A stretch of DNA of 64,000 bases from CAYWKS01 sp964458935 (GCA_964458935.1 CAYWKS010000007.1:62001-126000); one strand, 5' to 3'; positions 47,065 to 56,273 are shown, counted from the stretch's first letter. The notes: generated from the sequence alone by a model not told the origin. A program made the numbers and translations.

Positions 47065-48822
47065 ATGACAAGCACACGCAAAGTGGCAGGCAAGCCCACC
47101 GGTCGGATCGCCAGCGGCATGCTCGTCGCGGCGACGATCGGGTTGTCGGCATGTCATTCACCGCTCGATGGTTATGACCGCGAGCAGATCCGGCGGGAGG
47201 TGGTCCTCGCAGCCCGGCAGCGCCTTCACGCCCCCCGCGATGCCAACAGTCCGGCGGCCGACCAGCCGCTGCCGGCGGGCACCGACTCCCCGCTCGCATC
47301 AGCCCCGCAGGTGTTCGTCGAGCCCGGTGAAGACCTCGACGGCCAGCCCGCCCAGACCGCGCCGCTCAGCCTCGACTACGCCGTCCGCAAGGCCGTCGAG
47401 GCCAATCTCGACGTCCGTATTGCGCGGCTGCTGCCCCAGATCCGTGAACAACAGTTGATCGAGGCCCGCGGCGCTTTCGATCCGGCCGTCTTCAGCGAGT
47501 ATTCCTATCAGAATGTCGATCAGCCGCTGCAAGGCAGCAGCGTTGGCGGGATCGCCACCAGTTCCACCGTACTCAAGCGCGACGTGCAGGACGCGGCCGT
47601 AGGCCTCACGCAACCGCTCTTGACCGGCGGCGAGGCCAGCGTCTCCACCGGCTTCAATCGAGTCGACGACAACAGCCCCAACCTCTCGCTCGCCCCGGAC
47701 CCGGGCACGACAAGCAATGTGACCTTCGAAGTGCGGCACCCGCTGTTGCGGAACTTCGGGTCCAGGGTGAACCGCGCTCAGATCCGGCTCGCCGACAATG
47801 CCCACGCCAGGGAGGTCTTGGCGCTGCGGGGTGAACTGCTGACGGTGATCGCCGACGTCGAGGCCGCCTACTGGCAGTTGCTGCTGGCCTGGCGGCGTGT
47901 GGGCATCCGTCAGCAAACCCTTGAGCTGACGTTGGATACGCAGCGAGAGCTGGAGGCCCGCCGGGGGGTGGACGTCAGCCCGCTCCAACTGGCCCAGGCC
48001 GCCAGCTTTGTCGAGGAACGCCGCACGGACCTCATCGACGCCCGCCGGGCGCTCGGCGATGCATCGGATCAACTCAAGCGTCTGCTCAGCAGCGACGAGT
48101 ACCCGCTGGCGAGCGAGCGGGTACTCGAACCCACGGCACTGCCGACCGAGTCGCCCCTGCCCTTTTCCGTCGCGCAGGCCATCGCCCGGGGCCTGGAGCA
48201 GCGGCCGGAGATCGACCAGGAAGTGCTCAATGTTGACGATGCCTCGATCCGGGTCGAAGTGGCCGACAACCAGAAGCTGCCCAGCCTCCAGCTCACCGCC
48301 GAGGCCAAGCTGTATGGTCTCGACAGCGAGACGCGCGACAGCTATGCCGAGATCACCGATGGCGACTTCGTGGAGTACCTGGTCGGTGCGCGATTGGAAG
48401 CGCCGATCGGCAATCGTACCGCCAAAGCCGTCTACGAGCGGGCCCGCCTGGCGCGTCTGGCGCAGTCGATCAGCCTGAGGCGGACCGCCGACGACGTGGT
48501 GCTGTCGATCAAGCAGACGATGCGTGCCGCCGCTCGGGCGCGCGACAAGATCGCTACCACGCGGCTCGCCCGGCGGGCGACGGCCGAGAACCTCCGCACG
48601 CTCACGGAACGTGAAGAGACCGGCGAGGCGCTGACGCCTGAGTTCCTGCTCGACCTGAAGCTCGATACGCAGCGGCGACTGGCGGATGCCGAGCTCCGCG
48701 AGATCGCAGCCATCGTCGAATACAACGTGGCCACCGCACGCTTCTACGCCGCTATCGGCGGCCTGCTCGACCGCCACGGCGTTGTGATGGACGGCCACGA
48801 CACCCCAGCCGATTCGAGGTAA
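47065..48822 (+). CDS. TolC-family outer-membrane channel lipoprotein
   Basis: This 585-residue protein has a lipoprotein signal ending at LSAC (about residue 29). TolC-like helical repeats follow: LSLDYAVRKAVEANLDVRIA opens the first repeat, GLTQPLLTGGEASVSTGFNR and VRHPLLRNFGSRVNRAQIRL mark the barrel strands and hinge, and FSVAQAIARGLEQRPEI opens the second repeat. TolC proteins form trimeric channels through the outer membrane for type I secretion and efflux. ATG 47065 gives a normal lipoprotein signal; ATG 47026 would lengthen it by 13 residues. It is divergent from the giant gene and five bases ahead of a membrane-fusion gene. Confidence 0.85.
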   Translation: MTSTRKVAGKPTGRIASGMLVAATIGLSACHSPLDGYDREQIRREVVLAARQRLHAPRDANSPAADQPLPAGTDSPLASAPQVFVEPGEDLDGQPAQTAPLSLDYAVRKAVEANLDVRIARLLPQIREQQLIEARGAFDPAVFSEYSYQNVDQPLQGSSVGGIATSSTVLKRDVQDAAVGLTQPLLTGGEASVSTGFNRVDDNSPNLSLAPDPGTTSNVTFEVRHPLLRNFGSRVNRAQIRLADNAHAREVLALRGELLTVIADVEAAYWQLLLAWRRVGIRQQTLELTLDTQRELEARRGVDVSPLQLAQAASFVEERRTDLIDARRALGDASDQLKRLLSSDEYPLASERVLEPTALPTESPLPFSVAQAIARGLEQRPEIDQEVLNVDDASIRVEVADNQKLPSLQLTAEAKLYGLDSETRDSYAEITDGDFVEYLVGARLEAPIGNRTAKAVYERARLARLAQSISLRRTADDVVLSIKQTMRAAARARDKIATTRLARRATAENLRTLTEREETGEALTPEFLLDLKLDTQRRLADAELREIAAIVEYNVATARFYAAIGGLLDRHGVVMDGHDTPADSR

Positions 48823-48827
48823 CGACC

Positions 48828-49667
48828 ATGCCCCATCCCATCCCGCGGCGAGGCGTTGTTCTTGTGTGCCTGATCCTGATCGCGTCGCCATGCGGTGCCC
48901 AGAGCGAAGGCCGCGAGACCGATGCGTCCGACTTCCAGGGCATCGTGCGAGCCAGCAAGTTTGTAACGCTCAAGGCTCCACTGGACGGCGTGCTGCAGGA
49001 ACTGCTGGCCGGCGAGGGCGACCGCGTCGAGGCGGGCCGGCCGGTCGCGCGGATGCACGACGGCATCCAGCGTGCGGCTCTGGCCGTGGCCGAGCTGCGG
49101 GTGCAGAACGACGCGGAGATGCGCCAGGCTCAACTCGCGCTGGAGGAAGCCCGCATCCTCTATGAGCGATTCGTCGAGGCGTATGAGAAGGACGCGGCAA
49201 GCGAGTGGGAGGTCCGCCGCACAAAGCTCAAGCGTGATCAGGCCGCCGCCCAGCTCGATGCGCTCAAGGAGCAGCGCGAACTGGCCAAGGCGAACCTGAA
49301 ACTGGAGCGCGAGCGGCTGGACCGCTACACGCTTCGCGCCCCGTTCGCGGGACTGGTCGTTCGCGAAGGCGCCGAGCTCGGCGCGACCCTCGCCAACGCC
49401 GACCCGGTCATCAGCATCATCGCGCTCGACCCCCTGGAGGCGGAGGTCCACCTGCCGGTCGAGGTCTACGGCCAACTCCAGCCGGGCGACGACGCACGCC
49501 TCCGGGCCGGCGCGCCGGTCCACGAGACGCTCGAAGCCCGCGTCAAGACGGTCGACCCGCTGATCGACCCGGCAAGCCGCACCTTCCGCTGCGTCTTCAC
49601 GATCGACAATCCCGATGGCCGCATGCCGTCCGGATTCAATGTCACGTTGGTCCGGCCTCAACCGTAG
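48828..49667 (+). CDS. HlyD/RND-type membrane-fusion (periplasmic adaptor) protein
   Basis: This 279-residue protein has an N-terminal Sec signal ending near CGAQSEG. The lipoyl-like half-motifs FVTLKAPLDGVLQELLAGEG and LRAPFAGLVVREGAELGATL flank a coiled coil of about 100 residues. The C-terminal beta barrel has IIALDPLEAEVHLPVEVYG and a final VFTIDNPDGRMPSGFNVTL. Such adaptors join an inner-membrane pump to TolC. GAGG at 48816-48819, directly before the tolC-like stop, serves as ribosome site. No RND or ABC pump follows; the next gene is convergent. It is short for an MFP but looks complete. Confidence 0.85.
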   Translation: MPHPIPRRGVVLVCLILIASPCGAQSEGRETDASDFQGIVRASKFVTLKAPLDGVLQELLAGEGDRVEAGRPVARMHDGIQRAALAVAELRVQNDAEMRQAQLALEEARILYERFVEAYEKDAASEWEVRRTKLKRDQAAAQLDALKEQRELAKANLKLERERLDRYTLRAPFAGLVVREGAELGATLANADPVISIIALDPLEAEVHLPVEVYGQLQPGDDARLRAGAPVHETLEARVKTVDPLIDPASRTFRCVFTIDNPDGRMPSGFNVTLVRPQP

Positions 49668-49690
49668 CTCGGCGGTGGATCGGCGCGGAC

Positions 49691-51685
49691 TCAGATCTCA
49701 CGCCCCGCGAAGCCCAAGCTCTCATCGAGCCAGACGTCGGCCTTGAGCACGGCGCGGCGCTGGGCAAGCGCATGGCGCTGGGCACGGTGTTGGGCGCGCG
49801 CGAAGGCCTGCGCCTTCAGCAGCGCCGAGCCGCGGCGTGACAAGACCCCCGCGTGCCGGCGGATCAGTTCGTCCTCCGCGCTGACGAAGGCGACCGCACT
49901 GCCGGGATCGCCCTGGCGCCCGGCGCGGCCGAACAACTGCCGGTCGATCCGGCCCGACTCGTGCCGCTCCGTGGCCACCACGTGCAGCCCGCCCAGTTCC
50001 GCGACGCCGCGGCCGAGCTTGATGTCCGTGCCGCGGCCGGCCATGTTCGTCGCGATCGTGATGCGCCCGGGCTGACCGGCTTCGGCCACGATGTTCGCCT
50101 CTTCGCTGTGGCGGACGGCGTTGAGCACGCGGTGAGCCAACCCGCGCTCCGTGAGCATCGCGCTCAGGTGCTCGCTTGCTTCCACGCTGCGCGTGCCGAT
50201 GAGGATCGGCCGGCCCTCCCCGTGGACCTGTTCGACGTGCGCGGCCAGCGCCCGCCATTTGTCATCGGCGGACGCGAAGACCCGGTCGGGCAGGTGGACA
50301 CGAATGCACGGCCGGTGCGTGGGGATCCGCACCGTGGGCACGCGGTAAATCCGCCACAACTCCGTGCGCGCCTCCCATGCCGTGCCGGTCATGCCGCCCA
50401 GCTTGCGATACATGCGGAAGAAACGCTGGAAGCTGATCCGCGCCAGCGTCTCCTTGGGCGGATTGACCTCCAGGCCTTCCTTGGCCTCGACCGCCTGGTG
50501 CAGGCCGTCACGCCACGTGCGATCGGGCATCAGCCGACCGGTGAACTCGTCAACGATCACGATCTTGTCATCCTGGACGACGTACTGCTGGCCGTGGATG
50601 AACAGCTCCCGGGCTTCGATCGCCTGGGTGATCAGCTCCTCGCGGCGGCGAGCGCCGCGCCACAGTCCGTCGGCGTCGGCCGTGAGCTGTGCGACACGCT
50701 TGCGGCCGACGTCGGTCAGCCGCACCTCGCGATAGCGGGGCGTCACGCGGTAATCCCGGCCGCGCTGCAGGGCGGCCGCGACCTCGCCGGCGGTCTTGTA
50801 GGCTTCGACCTGCTCGGCGTTGGGCGAGCCGCCGGAGATGATCAACGGCGTCACCGCTTCATCGATGAGGATGGAATCGGCCTCGTCGATGATGGCCGTC
50901 GCCAGCCCGCGCATCACCAGTTGGTCGGTGCGGCCGCGATGACCGGCAAGCTGCTGCATGAGCACGTCCGGCAGGCGCTGCGTGCGACCGAGGATCAGCC
51001 GGTCACGCAGGAAGTCGGCGGCCACGCTCTTGTTCGTGCAGTAGGTGATGTCGGCGGCGTAGGCCTCGCGTCGTTCGGCCGGCTGCATCGACTCCTGGAT
51101 CGCGCCCGTCCTCAGGCCGCAAGACCGATACACCGGGGCCATCCAGTCGGCGTCGCGCCCGGCCAGGAAGTCGTTGGTGGTGATGACGTGGCAGCCGCGG
51201 CCGCGCCACCCGGCCAGGACCGCGGGCATCGTCGCCGACAGGGTCTTGCCCTCACCGGTCGCCAGTTCGGCGATGCAGCCGGCGTCGATCGCCAGCGCCG
51301 CGGCGACCTGAACCGGATAAGCGCGCAGCCCGATCTGGCGCGCCGCCACCTCACGCACCACGGCGAACGCCTCGTCCACGTCCGCGCGGCGCTGCCGGCC
51401 GAGCCGAAACAGGTCCCGCAGCCGAAGCGCGTGGTCGCTCAAACGCATGTCGCTCAAATCGCGGACCTTGGATTCCAGCGCGATGATGGCGTGCGCCCGA
51501 CGCAGGAACAGCGATCGGCGGGGCAGGGCGAGCTGCACACCGCCCACCCCGCGATCCCACATCGCGTCCAGTCCCTGGGGCGGCTTCTTCACCGCCACGC
51601 CACGCTGGGACAACATCCGCCAGCGACCACTGGGCAGGTCGCGTCCGCTGATGAGCCGCCCCAATGTGCCTGACCCTCGCTGCAT
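49691..51685 (-). CDS. Shortened SecA paralog (SecA-like export ATPase)
   Basis: This 664-residue protein has both RecA-like halves: CIAELATGEGKTLSATMPAV (Walker A, about residues 138-157), IIDEADSILIDEAVTPLIIS (DEAD box), IVDEFTGRLMPDRTW, YRKLGGMTGTAWEARTEL, TIATNMAGRGTDIKLGRG and RQLFGRAGRQGDPGSA. These are the diagnostic SecA motifs. It stops soon after the last ATPase motif, so most of the helical scaffold/wing tail and the zinc-binding SEC-C tail of housekeeping SecA (800-900 residues) are missing. It lies ten bases after the PqqD-M50-HlyD gene and ends 23 bases from the convergent adaptor gene. It could power export of the giant protein. ATG 51685 has GAGG eight bases upstream. Confidence 0.85.
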   Translation of the reverse strand: MQRGSGTLGRLISGRDLPSGRWRMLSQRGVAVKKPPQGLDAMWDRGVGGVQLALPRRSLFLRRAHAIIALESKVRDLSDMRLSDHALRLRDLFRLGRQRRADVDEAFAVVREVAARQIGLRAYPVQVAAALAIDAGCIAELATGEGKTLSATMPAVLAGWRGRGCHVITTNDFLAGRDADWMAPVYRSCGLRTGAIQESMQPAERREAYAADITYCTNKSVAADFLRDRLILGRTQRLPDVLMQQLAGHRGRTDQLVMRGLATAIIDEADSILIDEAVTPLIISGGSPNAEQVEAYKTAGEVAAALQRGRDYRVTPRYREVRLTDVGRKRVAQLTADADGLWRGARRREELITQAIEARELFIHGQQYVVQDDKIVIVDEFTGRLMPDRTWRDGLHQAVEAKEGLEVNPPKETLARISFQRFFRMYRKLGGMTGTAWEARTELWRIYRVPTVRIPTHRPCIRVHLPDRVFASADDKWRALAAHVEQVHGEGRPILIGTRSVEASEHLSAMLTERGLAHRVLNAVRHSEEANIVAEAGQPGRITIATNMAGRGTDIKLGRGVAELGGLHVVATERHESGRIDRQLFGRAGRQGDPGSAVAFVSAEDELIRRHAGVLSRRGSALLKAQAFARAQHRAQRHALAQRRAVLKADVWLDESLGFAGREI

Positions 51686-51695
51686 GCCCGTTGCC

Positions 51696-53891
51696 TCAGA
51701 TCTGAAAGCGCCGTTGGAGCATCTGACGCGCCGCACGCCACCACTGCACCACCAGCGGTCGGGCGGGCAGCTCGAACCGGACCACCACCCGCTGACCGGC
51801 GTACAGCGGCGCTTCGGCGTCGTCGGGCCGGATGCGGACCTCGAAATGCGGATCGACGGCGCGGCGACCCTCCTCGTCCTCGGGATCGACCTGCACCGGC
51901 CCGCCGGCCCGCGCGCTGAACGCCGCCGATGGCAGGTGACGCGAGCCGGCGTCGCTGATCCGGTCGATCGTACCGCCCAAGTACACGTCCGGTCGATGGG
52001 CGACGCGCATGCTCACCCGTTCGCCGCCGCCGGCCTCGGTCTTGATCCGCGGGCCCAGGTGCTGGTCGGCCAGGACACGCACCACCAGCTCGTCCAGCGA
52101 TGCGACCGTGCCCAGCCGCCGGCCACGCTCGACGTAGGCGCCGAGCAGCCGGTCGGTATCGGGGGCGATCCACGTGCCGGCGATGGGGCTGGTCACCTCC
52201 AGGGCTTGCAAGCGTGCCGTCACACGCCGCAGTTGTTCGTTCAACGCTTGGATCTTGCGTTCCAGCGCCTGGGCGAGACCAAGGTCCTCGATGCGGGCCA
52301 TGCGGTGCTCGGCCCGGGCTTCGCGCAGTTGCGCTTCCAGCTCGCGCTGCTCGATCGCCAGCGCGGTGTTCGAAGCGAGGACCAGCCGCGATCGGCCGGC
52401 CTCGACGGCCTGGCCGGTCGGCAGCGCCTCGGTCAGGAAGCCATTCTCGCGCATGAACACGACGGCGTAACGGACGGGTTGGACGACGCCCACGGCGCGC
52501 TGGGTATCGGCCACGGGCACGGCGGCGACGGCGACGCCCACCGCGCCCAGCACCCCGACCGTCGCGATGACCGCGCGGCCGCGTGTCCGCAACAACTCGG
52601 CGCTGGTCGCCAGGTAATGCACCCACTTGCCCAGCGGCACGACCACCCACGTGACGATCGCCGCCAACGCCAGCACCACGCCCACGAAGAACGCCTGGTC
52701 GGCGACGAACAGAAGAATCCCCACGCAGATGATGACCCGGTAGATGAAGGAAGCCACGCCGTAGATCGGCAGCCACAGCCGTTCGCCCGGGGTGTGGGCG
52801 GGGTTGCGGGGCCGCCGCACACCGTACGCGTACCGCTTGGTGAGGTAATAGAGGTAGTCCTTGCTGCGCTGATAGAGGTTGGGGGTCTCCAGCAGGTCAA
52901 CGAGGATGTAGTAGCCGTCGTATCGCAGCAGCGGGTTGCCGTTGAACAACAGCGTGGTCAGGCTTGCGATGAGCAGGACGTTGTAAGCGATGGCGTTGAC
53001 CGGGCCCGGGCCGGTGTGGACCCAGATGATGGCGGCCACCGCGGCCACCGCGAGTTCCACGTACATCCCCGCCGCGCCCACGAACGCTCGCTTCCACTTG
53101 TTGCGGAACGCCCATGAACTGGACGCGTCCACGTAGGGTACGGGCATGAAGACCAGGAACATCAGGCCCATCGTGTGCACGTCGCCGCCGGAGCCGTCCT
53201 CCCGGCCGAATCGCTTGCACGCGAAGCCATGCCCGAATTCGTGGATGATCTTGATCGCCGCGAAGCACAGGTACAGCACGGCCAGGTTGTCCGGCTGGAG
53301 CAGGTTCTGCCGCGCGAAGAAGTCGGTGGTGCGGCTGAGCAGCTCGTCGGTGTGGCCGACGAGGCTGTAGCCCGCGGCGGCCAGCAGCGCCAGCCACAGC
53401 CCCACCCCCACCGGGCCGAAGAGCCAGCCCACCACCGCCACCCACCGTTCGAGCACCCACTCCGGGTCAAACAGCGGGATCCGGATGAACAGCAGGTTCG
53501 ACATGTACCCGGTGACTTCGCGGCGAACGCGCTTGCGGTAGCGTTCGAACAGCCCGGCCGCGTCCGCCGGCAGGTCGGACTGCAGCAGGTTCGAGCCGTA
53601 CAACTGCCCGAGCGTCTGGATCACCTCGCCCTGGGTCGGGCTCTCATCGCCCAGCACGTCGTTGCACGCGTGCCAGGCCTGTTCAACGGTGCGCCGGCCG
53701 TCCAGCATGGCCACGAAGCGATACGCCGGGCCGGACAGGCGAAAGAACCGGTTGGTCGCCGGGTCGCGGACGACGTGCCACGTCTGGCCGCGGTAGTGCT
53801 GGCGGTACGTCTGGACGCTGGCGCGAAGCCGCGGGCGCAGGTCAGCCACGCGATACCACGATTCGTGAAACGTCGGGCGTTCAACGGCCAT
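51696..53891 (-). CDS. PqqD-like domain - M50 membrane metalloprotease - HlyD adaptor fusion
   Basis: This is a 731-residue three-part protein. Residues ~25-105 resemble PqqD, a RiPP leader-binding fold (VVRDPATNRFFRLSGPAYRF, MLDGRRTVEQAWHACNDVLG). Residues ~145-450 are polytopic with HEFGH at 217-221 and NPLLRYDG at 319-326, the zinc site and third-ligand Asp of M50 site-2-protease-like enzymes. After a TM near 450-475, ~475-725 form an HlyD-like adaptor with a coiled coil (ELEAQLREARAEHRMARIED, LNEQLRRVTARLQALEVTSP) and a beta barrel. Relatives of the YydH type act with peptide-export systems. The combination suggests recognition of a leader, intramembrane cleavage and hand-over to TolC. 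The genes up- and downstream are 24 and 10 bases away, so one operon. Confidence 0.8.
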   Translation of the reverse strand: MAVERPTFHESWYRVADLRPRLRASVQTYRQHYRGQTWHVVRDPATNRFFRLSGPAYRFVAMLDGRRTVEQAWHACNDVLGDESPTQGEVIQTLGQLYGSNLLQSDLPADAAGLFERYRKRVRREVTGYMSNLLFIRIPLFDPEWVLERWVAVVGWLFGPVGVGLWLALLAAAGYSLVGHTDELLSRTTDFFARQNLLQPDNLAVLYLCFAAIKIIHEFGHGFACKRFGREDGSGGDVHTMGLMFLVFMPVPYVDASSSWAFRNKWKRAFVGAAGMYVELAVAAVAAIIWVHTGPGPVNAIAYNVLLIASLTTLLFNGNPLLRYDGYYILVDLLETPNLYQRSKDYLYYLTKRYAYGVRRPRNPAHTPGERLWLPIYGVASFIYRVIICVGILLFVADQAFFVGVVLALAAIVTWVVVPLGKWVHYLATSAELLRTRGRAVIATVGVLGAVGVAVAAVPVADTQRAVGVVQPVRYAVVFMRENGFLTEALPTGQAVEAGRSRLVLASNTALAIEQRELEAQLREARAEHRMARIEDLGLAQALERKIQALNEQLRRVTARLQALEVTSPIAGTWIAPDTDRLLGAYVERGRRLGTVASLDELVVRVLADQHLGPRIKTEAGGGERVSMRVAHRPDVYLGGTIDRISDAGSRHLPSAAFSARAGGPVQVDPEDEEGRRAVDPHFEVRIRPDDAEAPLYAGQRVVVRFELPARPLVVQWWRAARQMLQRRFQI

Positions 53892-53915
53892 GCGTCTGCC
53901 TTCATTCCCTGGGCA

Positions 53916-55784
53916 TCAGATCCACAGCTTCATGCGGACCCAATGGACCAGGTCGCGCGTCCACAACCACGCATAGTGCTTGCGGCCGACCTTGACCCGG
54001 GCCGCGCCTTCCACGCCGGGCAACAGGCCCGCCGTCCGCTCCTCCAGCAGCACCCGCACGCGGAAGACGTTGCGTTCCTCGCGCACCTCCGCCATGGGAT
54101 TGATCCGCTCGACGACGAACCGCAGGTACTGGCCCGGCGACGCGGCGGTCGCCAGCTCGCCCGTCTGGCCGACCTGCAGGTCCGCGATGCGGGCCTCGGG
54201 TACCGTCAGCTCGGCCCGCAGGTCCTCGAGCGGCGCGACCTCGAACAGCACGTCGCCCTTGCTGACCGGAGCGCCCTGGCGCTGCTTGAGGTCGCCGGCG
54301 AGCACGACGCCGTCGATCGGGCATCGCAGCCGCGTCTGCTCAAGCTGGTGATTGACCCCGTCGATGCGGGCTTCGAGGCGATCGGCCCGGGCCTGTGCGA
54401 TCTGGGCCTCGACGTTCTTGCCGTCCCGCATCGCCTTGGCAGCCTGCTTGACCGCCTCGACGCGCTCGTATTCCAACGGCGCCAGCTCCAGCTGCAGTTC
54501 CGTGCGCTCCAGCTCCGCGAGCACGGTCTGCCCGGCCCGCACGCGATCCTGTGGCTCGACATGAACCTCATCGAGATAGCCGTCGAACGGCGCCGTCACG
54601 ATCCGCCGGTGCGTCGCCTCGATGGTAAACGCGGAATCGATGTAATCCGGCCCCCGCGCCACGCTGAAGAAGACGATGGCCGCGAACACGACGATCGCGG
54701 TGACCTTGGCCCAGGTGTGCTCGGGCCCGAGTGCCTTGGCCAGGCCCCGCCGTGTGGCTCGCGCCAGCCGCGCCCCCACCCACCGGTCGGTGTCGTGCAG
54801 CTCGGCCACGCGCGCCGTACACAACTCGCACGTCAGCCTCAGGAACTCCAGGTCACCGGTCGTCCACGGCCGATCGACCGACCGCTCGAGGGTGACCACG
54901 CCGATCGCCTGGCCGTCGCGCCGCAGGGGCAGGCTGCACACCGACGCCGGGCCGTGCTGGCTCGACAACTGTTCGGCGGCCCGCGCGACGTACGGCGCGT
55001 CGGCCGGCGCCGGATGGATCACCTCCAGGTCCTGGTCGAGCGACTCTTCCATCGCCGACTCGATCGACTGGACCAGGTGCATCTTGCGGGTGAAGTTCTC
55101 GGTGTGGCTGATCGCGGCGACCTTGACGTCGCGGCCCCGCAGGAACCCGATGCTCACGCGGTCGGCGCCGGCGACGGAAGCCAGTTCGTTGCACAGGGCC
55201 ATGAGCGCGGCCTTGGCGCGGCTGCTGTCATTGACGGCGGCGAGTACCCGGCCGGACTCCTGCAACCGCTCGAGCGCCCGGGTGCGCTGCGCGAGCGTTT
55301 GCCGGGTCTCGTACAGGCTCAGCAGGGCCATCGACAACGCCAGGCGCTCGCGGACGTCGTCCAGCCGAGCACCCGATCGGGCACGCACGACGAACGCCGC
55401 AGCGCCCGGGTGTCCGCCGCTGAATTCGGCCGGCAGGATGACCAGGTGTGCCTCGGGCGCCTGGCCGTAGAGGTCCGTGGCGCGACGCAGGGGCTGGACG
55501 GCGGCGTGCCCGCTGCGGGCGACCGCGGCCATGGACCGGTCGCCGCGGATCAGCCACTCCGGCGGCCCGGCGCCGCGCTGCGGCTCCGGCCAAACCGCCA
55601 AGGCCTCGGTCGACTCGGCGCTCGGCGCTCGGACGATCGCGCCGGCGTCGGCCGACGCCAGTTCGCACTGCATCGCCAGGAGCGATCGGATGAACGCGCC
55701 CGGCGACCCGTCGAATGCGATCAGCCGCTCGACCGCGTCGTGGGCGTGTGCGCTCGCCGAACTGACCGTTACCGATTCATTCAT
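53916..55784 (-). CDS. GAF domain - TM - HlyD adaptor fusion
   Basis: This is a 622-residue protein. The cytoplasmic part has one or two GAF-like domains (about 30-160 and 190-325, with SVCSLPLRRDGQAIGVVTLE and RSVDRPWTTGDLEFLRL, the usual GAF end). One TM segment at 361-376 (TAIVVFAAIVFFSV) is followed by an HlyD-like periplasmic part: IVTAPFDGYLDEVHVEPQDR, a coiled coil to about 500, LRCPIDGVVLAGDLKQRQGA and a barrel domain. GAF domains sense small molecules, so this adaptor may couple a cytoplasmic signal to assembly of the export complex. It is part of the minus-strand operon starting at 56192. Confidence 0.85.
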   Translation of the reverse strand: MNESVTVSSASAHAHDAVERLIAFDGSPGAFIRSLLAMQCELASADAGAIVRAPSAESTEALAVWPEPQRGAGPPEWLIRGDRSMAAVARSGHAAVQPLRRATDLYGQAPEAHLVILPAEFSGGHPGAAAFVVRARSGARLDDVRERLALSMALLSLYETRQTLAQRTRALERLQESGRVLAAVNDSSRAKAALMALCNELASVAGADRVSIGFLRGRDVKVAAISHTENFTRKMHLVQSIESAMEESLDQDLEVIHPAPADAPYVARAAEQLSSQHGPASVCSLPLRRDGQAIGVVTLERSVDRPWTTGDLEFLRLTCELCTARVAELHDTDRWVGARLARATRRGLAKALGPEHTWAKVTAIVVFAAIVFFSVARGPDYIDSAFTIEATHRRIVTAPFDGYLDEVHVEPQDRVRAGQTVLAELERTELQLELAPLEYERVEAVKQAAKAMRDGKNVEAQIAQARADRLEARIDGVNHQLEQTRLRCPIDGVVLAGDLKQRQGAPVSKGDVLFEVAPLEDLRAELTVPEARIADLQVGQTGELATAASPGQYLRFVVERINPMAEVREERNVFRVRVLLEERTAGLLPGVEGAARVKVGRKHYAWLWTRDLVHWVRMKLWI

Positions 55785-55808
55785 GTCCCGCGACCCTGGC
55801 GGGGGGTG

Positions 55809-56192
55809 CTAGCGGCCGCTCGGGGCGCCGCCGCCCTGTTCGAGCTCGATCTCACCGTGCCGCTCTTCGTGAGCGCGGACGACCTGGCCGAGTGTGATGG
55901 CCAGACGCTTGGCCGTCTTGTAGTTGAGGATCACGCGGTCGTTGAACTTGAGCACGAGCTGATGGGATGCCTGCTGGCCCTGGGCCGCTTCCGGCGACGT
56001 CGCCTTCGCCGGCACCACCATGTTCAGCCCGAAGTCGACAAAGACCTCGTCCGCGGTCGCGTTCGTGCGGAAGGCGTTGGCGTAGCTGGTTGACATCTCC
56101 CGCTCGTCCATCTGGACGCGGACCTGCTGCTGGTTGGCGCCGCCACCCGCCGCATCGGCGTTCGGCGCTTGGACATCGTTGGATTCTGGCAT
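55809..56192 (-). CDS. DUF3467-family small protein
   Basis: This 127-residue protein resembles DUF3467: MDEREMSTSYANAFRTNATA, EVFVDFGLNMVVPA and HQLVLKFNDRVILNYKTAKR are the family's ordered blocks. Family members are small cytoplasmic proteins of unknown function, often near secretion or multidrug genes. Here it leads the export operon, with GGAGG six bases before ATG 56192. It ends in a Gly- and Glu-rich tail. A regulatory or assembly role is a guess. Confidence 0.75.
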   Translation of the reverse strand: MPESNDVQAPNADAAGGGANQQQVRVQMDEREMSTSYANAFRTNATADEVFVDFGLNMVVPAKATSPEAAQGQQASHQLVLKFNDRVILNYKTAKRLAITLGQVVRAHEERHGEIELEQGGGAPSGR

Positions 56193-56273
56193 GGCAACCT
56201 CCGGCCCACCGGCCAGTCAGACTGTTGTCGGCGGCGGTCGTACCAAACGACGCTGGACCGCCGCAAACCCATG

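Noticed and set aside
47065..49667. Calling tolC plus adaptor an RND drug-efflux operon
   Set aside because: No RND pump follows; the next gene is convergent and is a SecA paralog.
53175..56093. Plus-strand frame of about 972 codons
   Set aside because: Antisense to the M50-HlyD and GAF-HlyD genes, both of which have strong motifs.
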